Shown here in pieces: positions 52,108 to 61,437 of a stretch of DNA of 64,000 nucleotides (positions within the stretch are counted from its first letter, which is position 1; each line of letters begins with the position of its first letter). The position numbers and the translations under genes were made by a program. The notes under the pieces are model-generated. The model had not been told where the DNA came from. It made no database searches and saw nothing but the letters and a program-made list of their open reading frames with translations. This DNA comes from Pelomonas baiyunensis (GTDB lineage Bacteria; Pseudomonadota; Gammaproteobacteria; Burkholderiales; Burkholderiaceae_C), in NCBI RefSeq assembly GCF_043555935.1, contig NZ_JBIGIB010000002.1, positions 248,001 through 312,000 on the forward strand. The letters are read 5' to 3'.

Positions 52108-53433
52108 TCAGAAGGTTTCCCAGTCGCCTTCTTCCGTGGCGGGGGTTGCCGCGCGCGGTGCGGGTGCCGGGGCGCTGGTGGCTTCAGTCCGTGCTGCGGG
52201 GCGGGCGGCTGCGGGGGCAGCCTTCGGCGCGGCGGCCTTGGGTGCGCTGGCCTTGGGGGCCGCGGCCGGCTTGGGCGCTGCGGCGCGCGGTGCGGCCGGG
52301 GCCTTGGCGGTGTAGCTGCGCGGGCCGGCGCCTGCGGCCAGCTTGAACACGCCGATCACCTCCGTCATGCGGCCCGACTGCTCGCGCAGGCTCTCGGCCG
52401 CTGCAGCCGATTCCTCCACCAGCGCGGCGTTTTGTTGGGTCATTTGGTCCAGCTGAACGACCGAGCCGTTCACCGAGGCAATGCCTTCGCTCTGCTCGCG
52501 GGCGGCGGCGCTGATCTCGCCAATGATGTCGGTCACGCGCTGCACGCTGGCCACGATTTCCGTCATGGTGCTGCCGGCGGCTTGCACCTGCTGGGTGCCG
52601 GAGTCCACGCGTTCCACGCTGGCGGTGATGAGCGTCTTGATCTCCTTGGCGGCACCGGCCGAGCGCTGGGCCAGCGAGCGCACTTCAGCGGCCACCACCG
52701 CGAAGCCGCGGCCTTGTTCGCCAGCGCGGGCGGCTTCCACGGCGGCGTTCAGCGCCAGGATGTTGGTCTGGAAAGCGATGCCGTCAATCACGCCAATGAT
52801 GTCGTTGATCTTGCGCGAGCTCTGGCTGATCTCGTCCATCGTGGCCACCACGGCCGACACGGCTTCGCCGCCGCGCTGGGCCACGCTGGCGGCCGAGCTG
52901 GCCAGCTGGTTGGCCGTCATGGCGGCATCGGCGGTTTGCTTGACCGTGCCGGTCAGCTCGCTCATGGACGAGGCCGCGTTTTGCAGGTTGCTGGCGGTTT
53001 GCTCGGTGCGCTGGCTCAGGTCCAGGTTGCCGGTGGCAATCTCGGCGCTGGCGGTGCCGATGCTGTCGGCCGCGCTGCGCACCTCGCCGATGATTTTTTG
53101 CAGCGAGCGCTGGGTGGCGTCCAGCGCCGTCAGCAGGCGGCCGACGTCGTCGGAACCCCCGCTGGGAATCGGGTGCGTCAGGTCAAAGCGCGCCAGGGCT
53201 TCGGCCGCTTCGGTGGCAGCGTGCAGGCTGCCGCCGCTGGAGCCCATGCTGCCCAGCAGGCCGAACAGGCCGGCCACCCAGGTCAGGGCCAAGCTGGCCA
53301 GCAGCCAGCCTTTGGTCGACGCGCCGGGTTCGCCCAAGCCTGCCAAGGCCATGCCAACGCCCACCGTCACGATGCCGAGCACCGCGCCGAGCGCCTGTTT
53401 CGTGCGTTGCGAACCGCTGCCAGAACCGAACAT
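52108..53433 (-). CDS. Chemoreceptor without a periplasmic sensor, with DWETF tail
   Basis: A 441-residue methyl-accepting protein. Two short hydrophobic helices are near the N-terminus (about 15-33 and 43-62) with almost no periplasmic loop, so ligand sensing must be cytoplasmic or energy-based. The signalling hairpin has the conserved QTNILALNAAVEAARAGEQG near residue 220. A long Ala/Pro/Lys linker (about 355-435) ends in the pentapeptide DWETF, matching the CheR/CheB-docking tail (NWETF in E. coli Tar). ATG 53433 is chosen. The other receptor in the window (1-1502) has a large sensor. Confidence 0.92.
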   Translation of the reverse strand: MFGSGSGSQRTKQALGAVLGIVTVGVGMALAGLGEPGASTKGWLLASLALTWVAGLFGLLGSMGSSGGSLHAATEAAEALARFDLTHPIPSGGSDDVGRLLTALDATQRSLQKIIGEVRSAADSIGTASAEIATGNLDLSQRTEQTASNLQNAASSMSELTGTVKQTADAAMTANQLASSAASVAQRGGEAVSAVVATMDEISQSSRKINDIIGVIDGIAFQTNILALNAAVEAARAGEQGRGFAVVAAEVRSLAQRSAGAAKEIKTLITASVERVDSGTQQVQAAGSTMTEIVASVQRVTDIIGEISAAAREQSEGIASVNGSVVQLDQMTQQNAALVEESAAAAESLREQSGRMTEVIGVFKLAAGAGPRSYTAKAPAAPRAAAPKPAAAPKASAPKAAAPKAAPAAARPAARTEATSAPAPAPRAATPATEEGDWETF

Positions 53434-53561
53434 GCTGTCGTCCTCTCGGAGAAAAGAAAGCGCCGGCTCGTGCCGGCAAACAGCGCGCAGTGTGCGGGTC
53501 GCAGCCCCCGGCGCCGGACATCAAAGCCCCGGCAAACCGGCAATAGTTGCGTGAAGCGGGC

Positions 53562-55442
53562 TCAGCGTCCGGGCCGGCGGGTGCGGCGCAGTTCCAAGCG
53601 GGCCGGGTCCACCGCGTCGAGCAGGTCGGCCTCCACCGGCCGCGGGCCACCCACGGCCAGGGCCGCCACCAGCTGGCCGGCCAGCGCTGCCCACGTGATG
53701 CCCCGCGAGCCCATGGCGGTGCACAGCACCAGCCCGGGCAGGCGGGGCTGCAGGCGCAGTTGCTCGGCGCGGGGGCCTTCGGCGGGCAGGCCGCCGATCA
53801 GCGGCAGGCGGTCAGGGGTCAGCAGCCGCCAGCCCACGCGGCCGACCAAAGGGCCTTCGGGCGGCTGCGCCAGGCCCGCCAGCCGGGCGTAGCGGGTCAG
53901 GTTGGTGTGCTGGCACTCGGCGCGCAGGTGGGGGTCCGCGTCGCCGTCTTCGGTGGTGGCGCCGCACCACACGCCGCCGTGGCCATCGGCGATTACATAG
54001 CCATCGCCCGCCAGTGGCGTGGCCGGGCACCAGGGGGCTGCCGCCAGGTGGGTGAGCTGGCCGCGTTGCACGGTCAGGTGTTCCGTCCAGCCCGCCGTGG
54101 GCGCCAAGTCAGCCAGCAAGCTGAGTTGGCCGTGCCCGCCGGCCAGCACCAGCAACGGGGCCTGCGCCACCACGTCCCCGCCGGGCCCGCGCAGCTGCCA
54201 CACGTCGCCCTCGCGCTGCACCTGCGCCACGGCGGCGTTCAGGCGCAGCGTGGCGCCGCTGGCGTTCAACAGCGCCTGCACATAGGCCGCCGGGGCCAGC
54301 GCGCCCCCGCCGGGGTAGAACCAAGCCGGCCCGCTCAGCGTGCGACCCGCGCGGGCCGAGGCGGCCTCGGCGTCCAGCGCGTGCACATAGCCGGGCACCG
54401 TGGGCATGGCGCTGGCGTCCAGCCGGTGTTCCAGGCGCAGCAGCCCGGGTTGGTGGGCCAGGCCCAGACCAGCCAACGTGCGCTGCGTGGCCAGGGCCGC
54501 CGCGCGGTTGAAGCGGGCATGCAGGCCGTCGTCCGGGTTCACCGTGCCGTGAAACAGCCCGGCCGGGTTGCCCGAACTGGCCTGCGCGGGGGCGGCGTGG
54601 GTGTCCACCACCGTGCAGCGCAGGCCTTCACGCGCCAGGGCCAGCGCACAGGCCGCGCCGGCCAGCCCCGCGCCCAGGATCACCGCTTCGCGGGCCTGGG
54701 GCGCCAGCGGCTCACGGCCAGCGGGCCGCTGCGGCGTGTGGCGGGGGGCGTGGCGGGCCGCGGTCATGTCGGGCGTCTCTGCCGAACCCGGGGCCGGCGC
54801 CACCTCGAAGCCCACCGCCGCCAGGGCCCGGCGCAGGGGCTGCGAAGTGTTCCAGGTGGCCGCTGTGGCGCCAGGGGCGGCCTGGCGGGCGAGGTGCTTG
54901 ATCAACCACTCGTTCCACAGCGCGGGGTTGCGGCTGGGCGCAAAGCCGTCCAGGTAGAACGCATCGGCCTCCAGCACCCATTGCGCCGCCATGGCCTGCG
55001 CGTCGCCCAGGGCCAGCAGAAGTTCCACCTGCCCGTTGTCGAACTGCAGGCGGTGCAGGCCGGCCGTGAGGGGCGGCCACTGCGCGATCAGCTGCGCAGC
55101 AAGGTCCGCCAGTGGGTGGTCTTCCAGCGCACGGGCCAGGTCTTGCGGTTGCAGCGGGTGTTTCTCCACGCTGACGAAGCACAGCCGCGGGCAGCGCTGC
55201 GGGTCACGCCGCCAGACGTCCCAGGTGGCCAGGAAGTTGTGGCCCAGGCCGAAGCCGGTTTCCACGATGACGAAGCGCTCGCGCCCCTGCCAGCGCCCGG
55301 GCAGGCCGTTGCCGGCCAGAAAGATGCGGCGGGCGCGTTCCAGCGCGCCGGCGCGGGCGGGGTAGGCGTCGCCGTACAGCGGCGAGGTGGGGGCGCCGGG
55401 GTCGGAGAAATCGACCTCGGCCGGTGCAACGGCGAAGCTCAT
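53562..55442 (-). CDS. mnmC: Bifunctional tRNA 5-methylaminomethyl-2-thiouridine synthesis protein MnmC
   Basis: Performs the last two steps of mnm5s2U34 synthesis in tRNA. The 626-residue protein has a SAM-methyltransferase domain (about 1-235: VIVETGFGLGHNFLATW and DAFYLDGFAPSRNPALW) and a C-terminal FAD oxidoreductase domain (about 255-610: AVILGAGLAGAACALALA, and SRGITWAALAGQL). ATG 55442 overlaps the stop of the upstream DUF4010 gene (ATGA), so both are translationally coupled. Confidence 0.94.
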   Translation of the reverse strand: MSFAVAPAEVDFSDPGAPTSPLYGDAYPARAGALERARRIFLAGNGLPGRWQGRERFVIVETGFGLGHNFLATWDVWRRDPQRCPRLCFVSVEKHPLQPQDLARALEDHPLADLAAQLIAQWPPLTAGLHRLQFDNGQVELLLALGDAQAMAAQWVLEADAFYLDGFAPSRNPALWNEWLIKHLARQAAPGATAATWNTSQPLRRALAAVGFEVAPAPGSAETPDMTAARHAPRHTPQRPAGREPLAPQAREAVILGAGLAGAACALALAREGLRCTVVDTHAAPAQASSGNPAGLFHGTVNPDDGLHARFNRAAALATQRTLAGLGLAHQPGLLRLEHRLDASAMPTVPGYVHALDAEAASARAGRTLSGPAWFYPGGGALAPAAYVQALLNASGATLRLNAAVAQVQREGDVWQLRGPGGDVVAQAPLLVLAGGHGQLSLLADLAPTAGWTEHLTVQRGQLTHLAAAPWCPATPLAGDGYVIADGHGGVWCGATTEDGDADPHLRAECQHTNLTRYARLAGLAQPPEGPLVGRVGWRLLTPDRLPLIGGLPAEGPRAEQLRLQPRLPGLVLCTAMGSRGITWAALAGQLVAALAVGGPRPVEADLLDAVDPARLELRRTRRPGR

Positions 55443-56746
55443 GCCGAGAAACTGTGGAAACCGTGGAGCAGCACAACCAGCCCGCCGCCCAGCACCAAAG
55501 GCAGGGCCAGCGCCGCCATCACCGGCCGCGCAAACCGCCAGCCGCCGGCTGCCACGGCCGTGACGGCGCGGGTGCTGCTGTTGCAGGCAAAGGCCAGCAT
55601 GATGCCCGCCAGCACCTGGGCCGGCGTGATGCTGCCGGCGGCCTCCAGGCCAGCGAGCGAAATGATGGGCGCGTGCACATCCGCAAACGCGGCCAGCGCC
55701 ACCGCGCCGTACAGGCCGAGGCTGCCGAACTGGTCGCGCGCCCAGCTGACCGCCACAGCCACGGCGCTCAGGATGAGCGACAGCACCAGGGCCTCGCGCA
55801 GCCGCAGCGGGCCGCGGCGGCTGGGGGTGTTGGGGGTGTTCTGGGCGGCGGCGTGGCCTGAGGTCAGGCGGGCGCTGCGCGCCATCAGCACGCCCAGGCC
55901 GCCGCACACCGCCATGCCCAGCAGGCACACCGGCAGTGCGGCCAGCGCGGCTTGAGGGGCCATCGCAAACAGCATGGCCTGCGCCTGCAGCCAGGTGGCG
56001 CAGGTGGACAGCACGGCCCCGGCTGCACAGGCTGGGGCCAGGTGGGGCTCGTGCCGCGCACGGGCTCCCATGGCGGCAATCGTGGCGGTGCTGGACACCA
56101 GGCCCGACAGCAGGCCCGACACTGCCAGCCCGGTCTGCGGCCCGGCCAGGCGCAGCGCCACGTGGCCGGCGCCTTGCAGCGTCAGCAGCAACAGCATCAG
56201 CCCAAGCAGCGAGTGCATCTTCATGCCCGCCAGCCAGGGCAGCGGTTGCTGCGGCATCAGCGGCATCACCACCAGCGCCAGCGCGCCCAGCAGCAGGCCG
56301 TCGTGCAGTTCTTCCTCGCGCAGCACTTGCGTGGCGAAGCGGTGCAGCTTGGTGCGCGCGGCCAGCAGGCCGGTCAGCACCACCGCGGCCGGCGAGCCCA
56401 GCAGCGGCGCGGTCACGCACAGCGCCCCGATCAGGTAGGTCACCAGCAGCGCGATTTCGGTCGTGAGGCCGGGGTCACGCCCCCGGTTGCGCAGCAGGGC
56501 CGTGCCGGCCAGTGCCGTGATGGCCAGCGCCCCCACGGCCACCAGGCCCGGCACCTGCAGCGCCTGGGCCAGCGCGCCGGCCATGGCCGCCAGCGTGAAG
56601 GTGCGCAGCCCGGCGGGTTCGCGGTGGGGGCCGCGGTGCTTGTGGCGCTCGCGCTCCAGCCCGATCAGCAGGCCGCTGCCCAGCGCGGCCGCCAGGCCCA
56701 CGATGAGCGCGTCGGAAACCCCGAAGGCCTGACCCAGCCCCGCCAT
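55439..56746 (-). CDS. MgtC/SapB-like N-terminus and DUF4010 membrane protein
   Basis: A 435-residue inner-membrane protein with about twelve helices. The first 120 residues match the MgtC/SapB pattern (GSGLLIGLERERHKHRG near residue 25, then GLRTFTLAAMAGAL). The remainder matches DUF4010 (SGLLSGLVSSTATIAAMGARA near residue 230, LAFACNSSTRAVTA near 400). Function is unknown; a transport role is often assumed. ATG 56746 shares a base with the stop of the nuclease gene before it (TGATG). Confidence 0.85.
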   Translation of the reverse strand: MAGLGQAFGVSDALIVGLAAALGSGLLIGLERERHKHRGPHREPAGLRTFTLAAMAGALAQALQVPGLVAVGALAITALAGTALLRNRGRDPGLTTEIALLVTYLIGALCVTAPLLGSPAAVVLTGLLAARTKLHRFATQVLREEELHDGLLLGALALVVMPLMPQQPLPWLAGMKMHSLLGLMLLLLTLQGAGHVALRLAGPQTGLAVSGLLSGLVSSTATIAAMGARARHEPHLAPACAAGAVLSTCATWLQAQAMLFAMAPQAALAALPVCLLGMAVCGGLGVLMARSARLTSGHAAAQNTPNTPSRRGPLRLREALVLSLILSAVAVAVSWARDQFGSLGLYGAVALAAFADVHAPIISLAGLEAAGSITPAQVLAGIMLAFACNSSTRAVTAVAAGGWRFARPVMAALALPLVLGGGLVVLLHGFHSFSA

Positions 56747-58116
56747 CACCAGGCCACGGTCTCGCCGTGCTGAGGCACACGCACCGCCCAGCCGAGTTCG
56801 TCTTGGATGCGGCTGCGCAGGGCGTCGGCCGCGGCCGGTTCGCCGTGCACCACGTACACCTGCTCGGGCGGGCGGGGCAGGGCCCGCAGCCATTGCATCA
56901 GGCCGTCTGCATCGGCATGGCCCGACAGGCCCTCCAACTGGCTGACCTCGGCATTCACCGGCACCCACTGGCCGCGAATTTTGATTTGCCGCTCCCCCGC
57001 CACCATGCGCGCGCCGCGCGTGCCGCCGGCCTGGAAGCCGGGGAAGGCGATGTGGTGCCGGGCCTGCGGGGCCAGCGCCTCGATGTAGTTCAGCACCCGG
57101 CCGCCCGTGGCCATGCCGCTGGCGGAGATCACGATGCTGGGCTTGGCGCGCGGCTGGGTGAGGCTGGCCGCGAGCTTCAGGCTTTGCGCCTGCTTGGTGA
57201 CGTAGTGCACCCGGTCGGTGAGGCTGCGGGCTTCGCTGGCAGAGATGCGCAGCAGCCGGGCGTGCTTCACGGTGAGCTCGGTGGCTTGCTCGGCCATGGG
57301 GCTGTCCAGCCAGATGGGCACGTCCAGCGGCAGCTCGCCCGCATTGCGAAGCCGCTGCAACAGCAGCAGCAGCGCCTGCGCGCGGCCCACGGCGAAGCTG
57401 GGCAGCAGGACTGAGCCGCCGCGCTTGAAGGTGTTGCGCAGGATCTGCCCCAGGTGGGCCTGGGCGTCTTGCGCCGGGTGCAGGCGGTCGCCGTAGGTGG
57501 ACTCGATCATCACCACGTCCGCCGCGGCCGGCACCTGGGGCACGGGCATCAACAGGTCGCCCACGCGGCCCACGTCGCCCGAGAACAGCAATGAGCGAGC
57601 GCCATGCCGCACATGGATGCTGCTGGCCCCCAGCAGGTGGCCGGCGGGCGTGAAGCGCACCTCGGTATCGCCGAGCTTGAGCTTGCCGTCGCGCGGCAGC
57701 GGCGCGAACTGCTTGAGCGTGGCCTCGGCCTCGCGCACGCTGTACAGCGGCAGGGCCTTGTCGTGCCGGCTGCTGCCCTCCTTGTTGGCGCGCTTGGCGT
57801 CTTCTTCCTGCAGGTGGGCGCTGTCGCGCAGCAGCACATCGCACAGGTCGCGTGTGGCGGTGGTGGCGTAGATGGGGCCTTTGAAACCCTGGCGGCGCAG
57901 GGCCGGCAGGTAGCCGCAGTGGTCCAGGTGCGCGTGGGACAGCAGCACGGCATCCAGTTGCGTGGCCGCCGTGCCCAGCGGCATCCAGTTGCGCTCGCGC
58001 AGCATCTTGAAGCCCTGGAACAGGCCGGCGTCCAGCAGCAGGCGCTGGTCACCCAGCGTGAGAAGGTGGCGTGAGCCGGTGACGGTGTCGGCCGCGCCGA
58101 GGAAGGTCAGTTTCAT
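56746..58116 (-). CDS. Beta-CASP metallo-beta-lactamase nuclease-like protein
   Basis: A 456-residue protein of the RNA-processing MBL/beta-CASP family (CPSF-73/RNase J-like). Motif 2 is SHAHLDHCG near residue 60; the beta-CASP region has STYGDR, SFAVGRAQ and ASGMATGGR; a RMMBL-type C-terminus has SGHADADGL and YVVHGEP. Such proteins act as RNA endo- or exonucleases; its substrate is not known. ATG 58116 overlaps the stop of the Rossmann gene before it. Confidence 0.9.
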   Translation of the reverse strand: MKLTFLGAADTVTGSRHLLTLGDQRLLLDAGLFQGFKMLRERNWMPLGTAATQLDAVLLSHAHLDHCGYLPALRRQGFKGPIYATTATRDLCDVLLRDSAHLQEEDAKRANKEGSSRHDKALPLYSVREAEATLKQFAPLPRDGKLKLGDTEVRFTPAGHLLGASSIHVRHGARSLLFSGDVGRVGDLLMPVPQVPAAADVVMIESTYGDRLHPAQDAQAHLGQILRNTFKRGGSVLLPSFAVGRAQALLLLLQRLRNAGELPLDVPIWLDSPMAEQATELTVKHARLLRISASEARSLTDRVHYVTKQAQSLKLAASLTQPRAKPSIVISASGMATGGRVLNYIEALAPQARHHIAFPGFQAGGTRGARMVAGERQIKIRGQWVPVNAEVSQLEGLSGHADADGLMQWLRALPRPPEQVYVVHGEPAAADALRSRIQDELGWAVRVPQHGETVAW

Positions 58117-58793
58117 GGGGCGCCTCGGGTCTGCATGGCCCCCGATTCCAGCACCTCCACCGCCGGCCCCGGCTGATCCAGCGCAAGCCGCATCGCTCGG
58201 GCCACGCGTTCTGCCGCAATCGGCCGCCAGGCTTGTGGGATGAGCGGCGCCAGCGGCCGGGCCAGGCGCAGGCTCCAGGCCTCGCCCGGCCGGGCCGGCT
58301 GGCCCAGGGCCTCGCGATGGCCGTCCAGCAGCGAGGGCCGCGCGATCACCAAGCGCTCGAAGCCCAGGTCACTCAGCGCCCGCTCCATCTCGCCCTTGAC
58401 CCGGTTGTAGAACACCCGCGACTGCGCATCGGCGCCCAGCGCCGACACCACCGCACAGCGCGTGGCGCCGGCGCGCCGGGCCGCTTGGGCCACGGCCAGC
58501 ACGGCGTCAAAGTCCACCGCACGGAAGGCGGCCTGCGAGCCCGCTTGGGCGATGGTGGTGCCCAGGGCGATGAACACGCGGTCGGGCGGGGGCAGGTTGG
58601 CCGAGCCGTCGGCGGGCAGCGCGGTCAGGTTCACCACCCGCTGCACCTGGCCCGCGAGCACGGGCAGGTCCGGCACCGCGCGGCGCAGCAGCACCAGCGT
58701 GGGGTGTGGGGCCAACTGGCGCAGCAGCTCGCGGCCCACCAGGCCGCTGCCGCCGGCCACCCAGGTCAGGTGCGGGGAGCTCATGCCCCGCAT
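58113..58793 (-). CDS. NAD(P)-binding Rossmann-fold (HTATIP2/YbjT-like) protein
   Basis: A 226-residue atypical short-chain-dehydrogenase-like protein. The nucleotide loop is WVAGGSGLVGRELL near the N-terminus; VFIALGTTIAQAG and a CAVVSALGADAQSRVFYNRVKGEMER segment fit the NAD(P)H-binding 10 family (semialdehyde dehydrogenase-like, HTATIP2). Activity unknown. ATG 58793 has GAGGG upstream; ATG 58784 is also in frame. First gene of a coupled four-gene unit running to mnmC. Confidence 0.85.
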   Translation of the reverse strand: MRGMSSPHLTWVAGGSGLVGRELLRQLAPHPTLVLLRRAVPDLPVLAGQVQRVVNLTALPADGSANLPPPDRVFIALGTTIAQAGSQAAFRAVDFDAVLAVAQAARRAGATRCAVVSALGADAQSRVFYNRVKGEMERALSDLGFERLVIARPSLLDGHREALGQPARPGEAWSLRLARPLAPLIPQAWRPIAAERVARAMRLALDQPGPAVEVLESGAMQTRGAP

Positions 58794-58820
58794 CTTCCCT
58801 CAGCGTCACTCAGGGCGGCG

Positions 58821-60092
58821 TCACTCCAGCACGATGGCACTGGCCAGCAGCTGCGCCGCACCGGCGGCGACTTGGCCTTTCACCGTCAGTTTGCGGCCCG
58901 CGCGCAGGTCGGCCGCCGTGCCGTTGGTGAAGCGGGTGCTGGCGGTCCAGGTCACCGTCCAGCCGCGCAGCGTGAAGCTGCGTTGGACGACGTCCAGCGC
59001 GGCCATGCGGCCGCTGATCTCCACCGGCTCTGGCGCTTCGGCCGAGACCTCGGTCGCCACCAGCACGCCGTTGCGCATGCGCCCGTGCACCTCGGCTTCG
59101 CCACCGGGTTGCAGCCACGCCAGACCCTGCACGCGGGCGCCGCTGGCGTCCACCGGCACGCCGTCCAGCGTGAACCGGGTGGGCGAGGTGAACTCGGTGA
59201 TGCGGCCCTCCAGTTCGGCCTCCAGGCCATCGGGCGGGCGCAGGGCGTCGTCGCGGGCCTGCAGCAGGGCGGGCGTGCCGTCGGCGCCGGCGGGGCCCAG
59301 CACCAGGCGCACCACGGCGCCGGGTGTCAGGTTGGCCGGGATGACCGTGGCGTCCGCCGCGCGGGCGGTGAGGGCGCCCACCTGCAGCCAATCGGTGCCA
59401 CGGGCCGTGAGCACGCCGCGCAGCATGGGCGTGTCGTTCGGCGTGGCGCGCTCCAGCCGTGTGGCCACGATGCTGCCGCGGCCCAGGTCCAGGTGGCCCC
59501 ACACCTGCACTGTGGCCGGTGTGCCGCTGGCGCCCGGCCCCCGCAGTGCGGAGGTGGGCACGTTCACGCGCTGGCCCAGCACGGTCAGCGTGCGGCTGTC
59601 CAGCCACGTGGCCGGGCCCACGGCCTGGGTGTCCACCACGAGGCTGTAGGCCTGCGCGGTGCTGGCCACGATGGTGCCGGCCAGCACCCGCGCGGTCATG
59701 CCTTCGCTGAGGTCTTGCACGCGCAGCGCGTGGCCGTCGCCATCGCACAGCGTGGCCTGGCTGGTGCCCAGGCTGACGCCGCCCACGGTGACGGGCGCGG
59801 TGGCGGTGATGGCGGCGCTCAGAAAGCTCTGCACCCGCCCGGTGCCGCCCGTGGCCACGCCCAGCGGGTGGGTGAGTGGCGTGTCGGCGGCGGCCGGCGC
59901 AGCTGCGGGGGCGGGGTCGGTGCTGCCTCCGCCGCACCCGGCCAGGCCCGCGGCGCCGGCCAGCGCCAGCAAATCTCGGCGGCTCAGGCGGCGGTTGAGG
60001 CGGCGGCTCAGGCTGCGGTTGAGGCCCGAGGGATGCGCGGTGTCATCCGGCAGAGGGCGGCGGGGGGATGGGAACTGCGGCGGGCGGGTCAT
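58821..60092 (-). CDS. Tat-type lipoprotein with DUF5666 repeats
   Basis: A 423-residue exported protein. The N-terminus has a twin-arginine-like SRRDLLALAGAAGLAGC, where the lipobox Cys (LAGC) ends the signal, so it is probably a lipoprotein. The rest is four to five small beta domains of the DUF5666 type (for example near ARVLAGTIV, GVLTARG, GRITEFTSPTRFTLDGV, GRMAALDVVQRSFTLRG). Function unknown. It overlaps the DUF6502 gene by 50 bases. An eight-residue repeat precedes the twin-arginine motif. Confidence 0.85.
   Translation of the reverse strand: MTRPPQFPSPRRPLPDDTAHPSGLNRSLSRRLNRRLSRRDLLALAGAAGLAGCGGGSTDPAPAAAPAAADTPLTHPLGVATGGTGRVQSFLSAAITATAPVTVGGVSLGTSQATLCDGDGHALRVQDLSEGMTARVLAGTIVASTAQAYSLVVDTQAVGPATWLDSRTLTVLGQRVNVPTSALRGPGASGTPATVQVWGHLDLGRGSIVATRLERATPNDTPMLRGVLTARGTDWLQVGALTARAADATVIPANLTPGAVVRLVLGPAGADGTPALLQARDDALRPPDGLEAELEGRITEFTSPTRFTLDGVPVDASGARVQGLAWLQPGGEAEVHGRMRNGVLVATEVSAEAPEPVEISGRMAALDVVQRSFTLRGWTVTWTASTRFTNGTAADLRAGRKLTVKGQVAAGAAQLLASAIVLE
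59977..60024 (-). repeat. Two-copy 24-bp tandem repeat in the signal region
   Basis: CGGCGGCTCAGGCGGCGGTTGAGG occurs twice in tandem (59977-60000 and 60001-60024) with one mismatch. In the minus-strand reading frame it encodes a repeated eight-residue LSRRLNRR-type unit, giving several extra Arg-Arg pairs ahead of the Tat motif. Confidence 0.9.
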
Positions 60093-60900
60093 CGGCGGAC
60101 TCCGGTTCTTGGTACGTGAAAAGACCCAGGCGAGCGCGGTGCGTGCCCGGGCGGCCGGCAGCCTGATCGGCGGCGATCAGCTGCTCCAGTTGCGGAATCA
60201 GTTCGGCGCGCAGGCGGCTCCAATGCGCGCGGGCCAAGTCGGCAAGGGCCGCGGCGGAGCTTTCGCTCAGTTCGTCGGCATAAATGGCTTGCTCGAAATG
60301 GCGGCGGTCGCGGTGCACCACGTTGGCGGTGGCGGCGGCGAGGTGGTCGCCCACGTTCGCGCCAAGGAAGCCCAGCATCTGCGCGTCGTCTTGCGTGGGG
60401 GTGATGCGCTCGGGCTGCAATTGCACCGTGAGGCCGTCGTCGGACAGCTGCACCAGTTCCAGCCGCAGCATCTCGTCGAGCAGGCTGCGGGGGTGCACGT
60501 GGCGTGTGATGGCCTGCGCCAGGGTCTCAAAGCTCGGTGCCGGCCCGGTGCGAGGCAGGGGCCGGGGCGTGCCGTCGGGCTGAAGGAAGTCGGCGTGGGT
60601 CAGCCAGTGCGCGCAGGCCCGGCCGGCGGGGCTGGGCCGCTGGGCGGGCAGGGGCTCGAGTTCGCCCGTGAGGCGGGCCACCTCGCGGCGGCTCAAGCCG
60701 GTGGCGGTGGCGACCTGGCTCACATCCCGCCCCGCTGCGCTGCCACTGGCCGCCCGCGCATCCCGTGCGGCGCGCACGAAGGCACGCTTGAGCAACTCCT
60801 CCACCGGCGCATGCGGCAGCCCGTGCGCCACGCACAGGCGGGCCAGCGGCGCCAGGAGGGCCTCGACGGCAGGCAGTAACAACTCATCACGTTTGTCCAT
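60043..60900 (-). CDS. DUF6502 protein, possible DNA-binding regulator
   Basis: A 285-residue cytoplasmic protein of the DUF6502 family, of unknown function. A helix-turn-helix-like segment is seen near residue 60 (VSQVATATGLSRREVARLTGEL), which suggests DNA binding. The rest is mostly helical. It begins at ATG 60900, divergent from the molybdenum hydroxylase genes across a palindrome (60931-60951), and its 3' end overlaps the DUF5666 gene by 50 bases. These two families are often adjacent in Burkholderiales, which I state from memory. Confidence 0.85.
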   Translation of the reverse strand: MDKRDELLLPAVEALLAPLARLCVAHGLPHAPVEELLKRAFVRAARDARAASGSAAGRDVSQVATATGLSRREVARLTGELEPLPAQRPSPAGRACAHWLTHADFLQPDGTPRPLPRTGPAPSFETLAQAITRHVHPRSLLDEMLRLELVQLSDDGLTVQLQPERITPTQDDAQMLGFLGANVGDHLAAATANVVHRDRRHFEQAIYADELSESSAAALADLARAHWSRLRAELIPQLEQLIAADQAAGRPGTHRARLGLFTYQEPESADDPPAAVPIPPPPSAG

Positions 60901-60930
60901 TTGACGGGTGAATTCTGAGCGCGCACCATG

Positions 60931-60951
60931 AAATGCGCAATTTGTGCATTT
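60931..60951 (+). promoter_or_regulatory. 21-bp palindromic candidate operator
   Basis: AAATGCGCAATTTGTGCATTT is a palindrome of the form AAATGC-N-CAA-N-TTG-N-GCATTT; all positions pair except three. It is central between DUF6502 (start 60900) and the 2Fe-2S gene (start 60984). Confidence 0.65.
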
Positions 60952-60983
60952 GTTCGAAATCGTAAGCGAGAAGGAGACGCGCG

Positions 60984-61424
<441 letters not shown>

Positions 61425-61437
61425 AGGAGCACGCACC

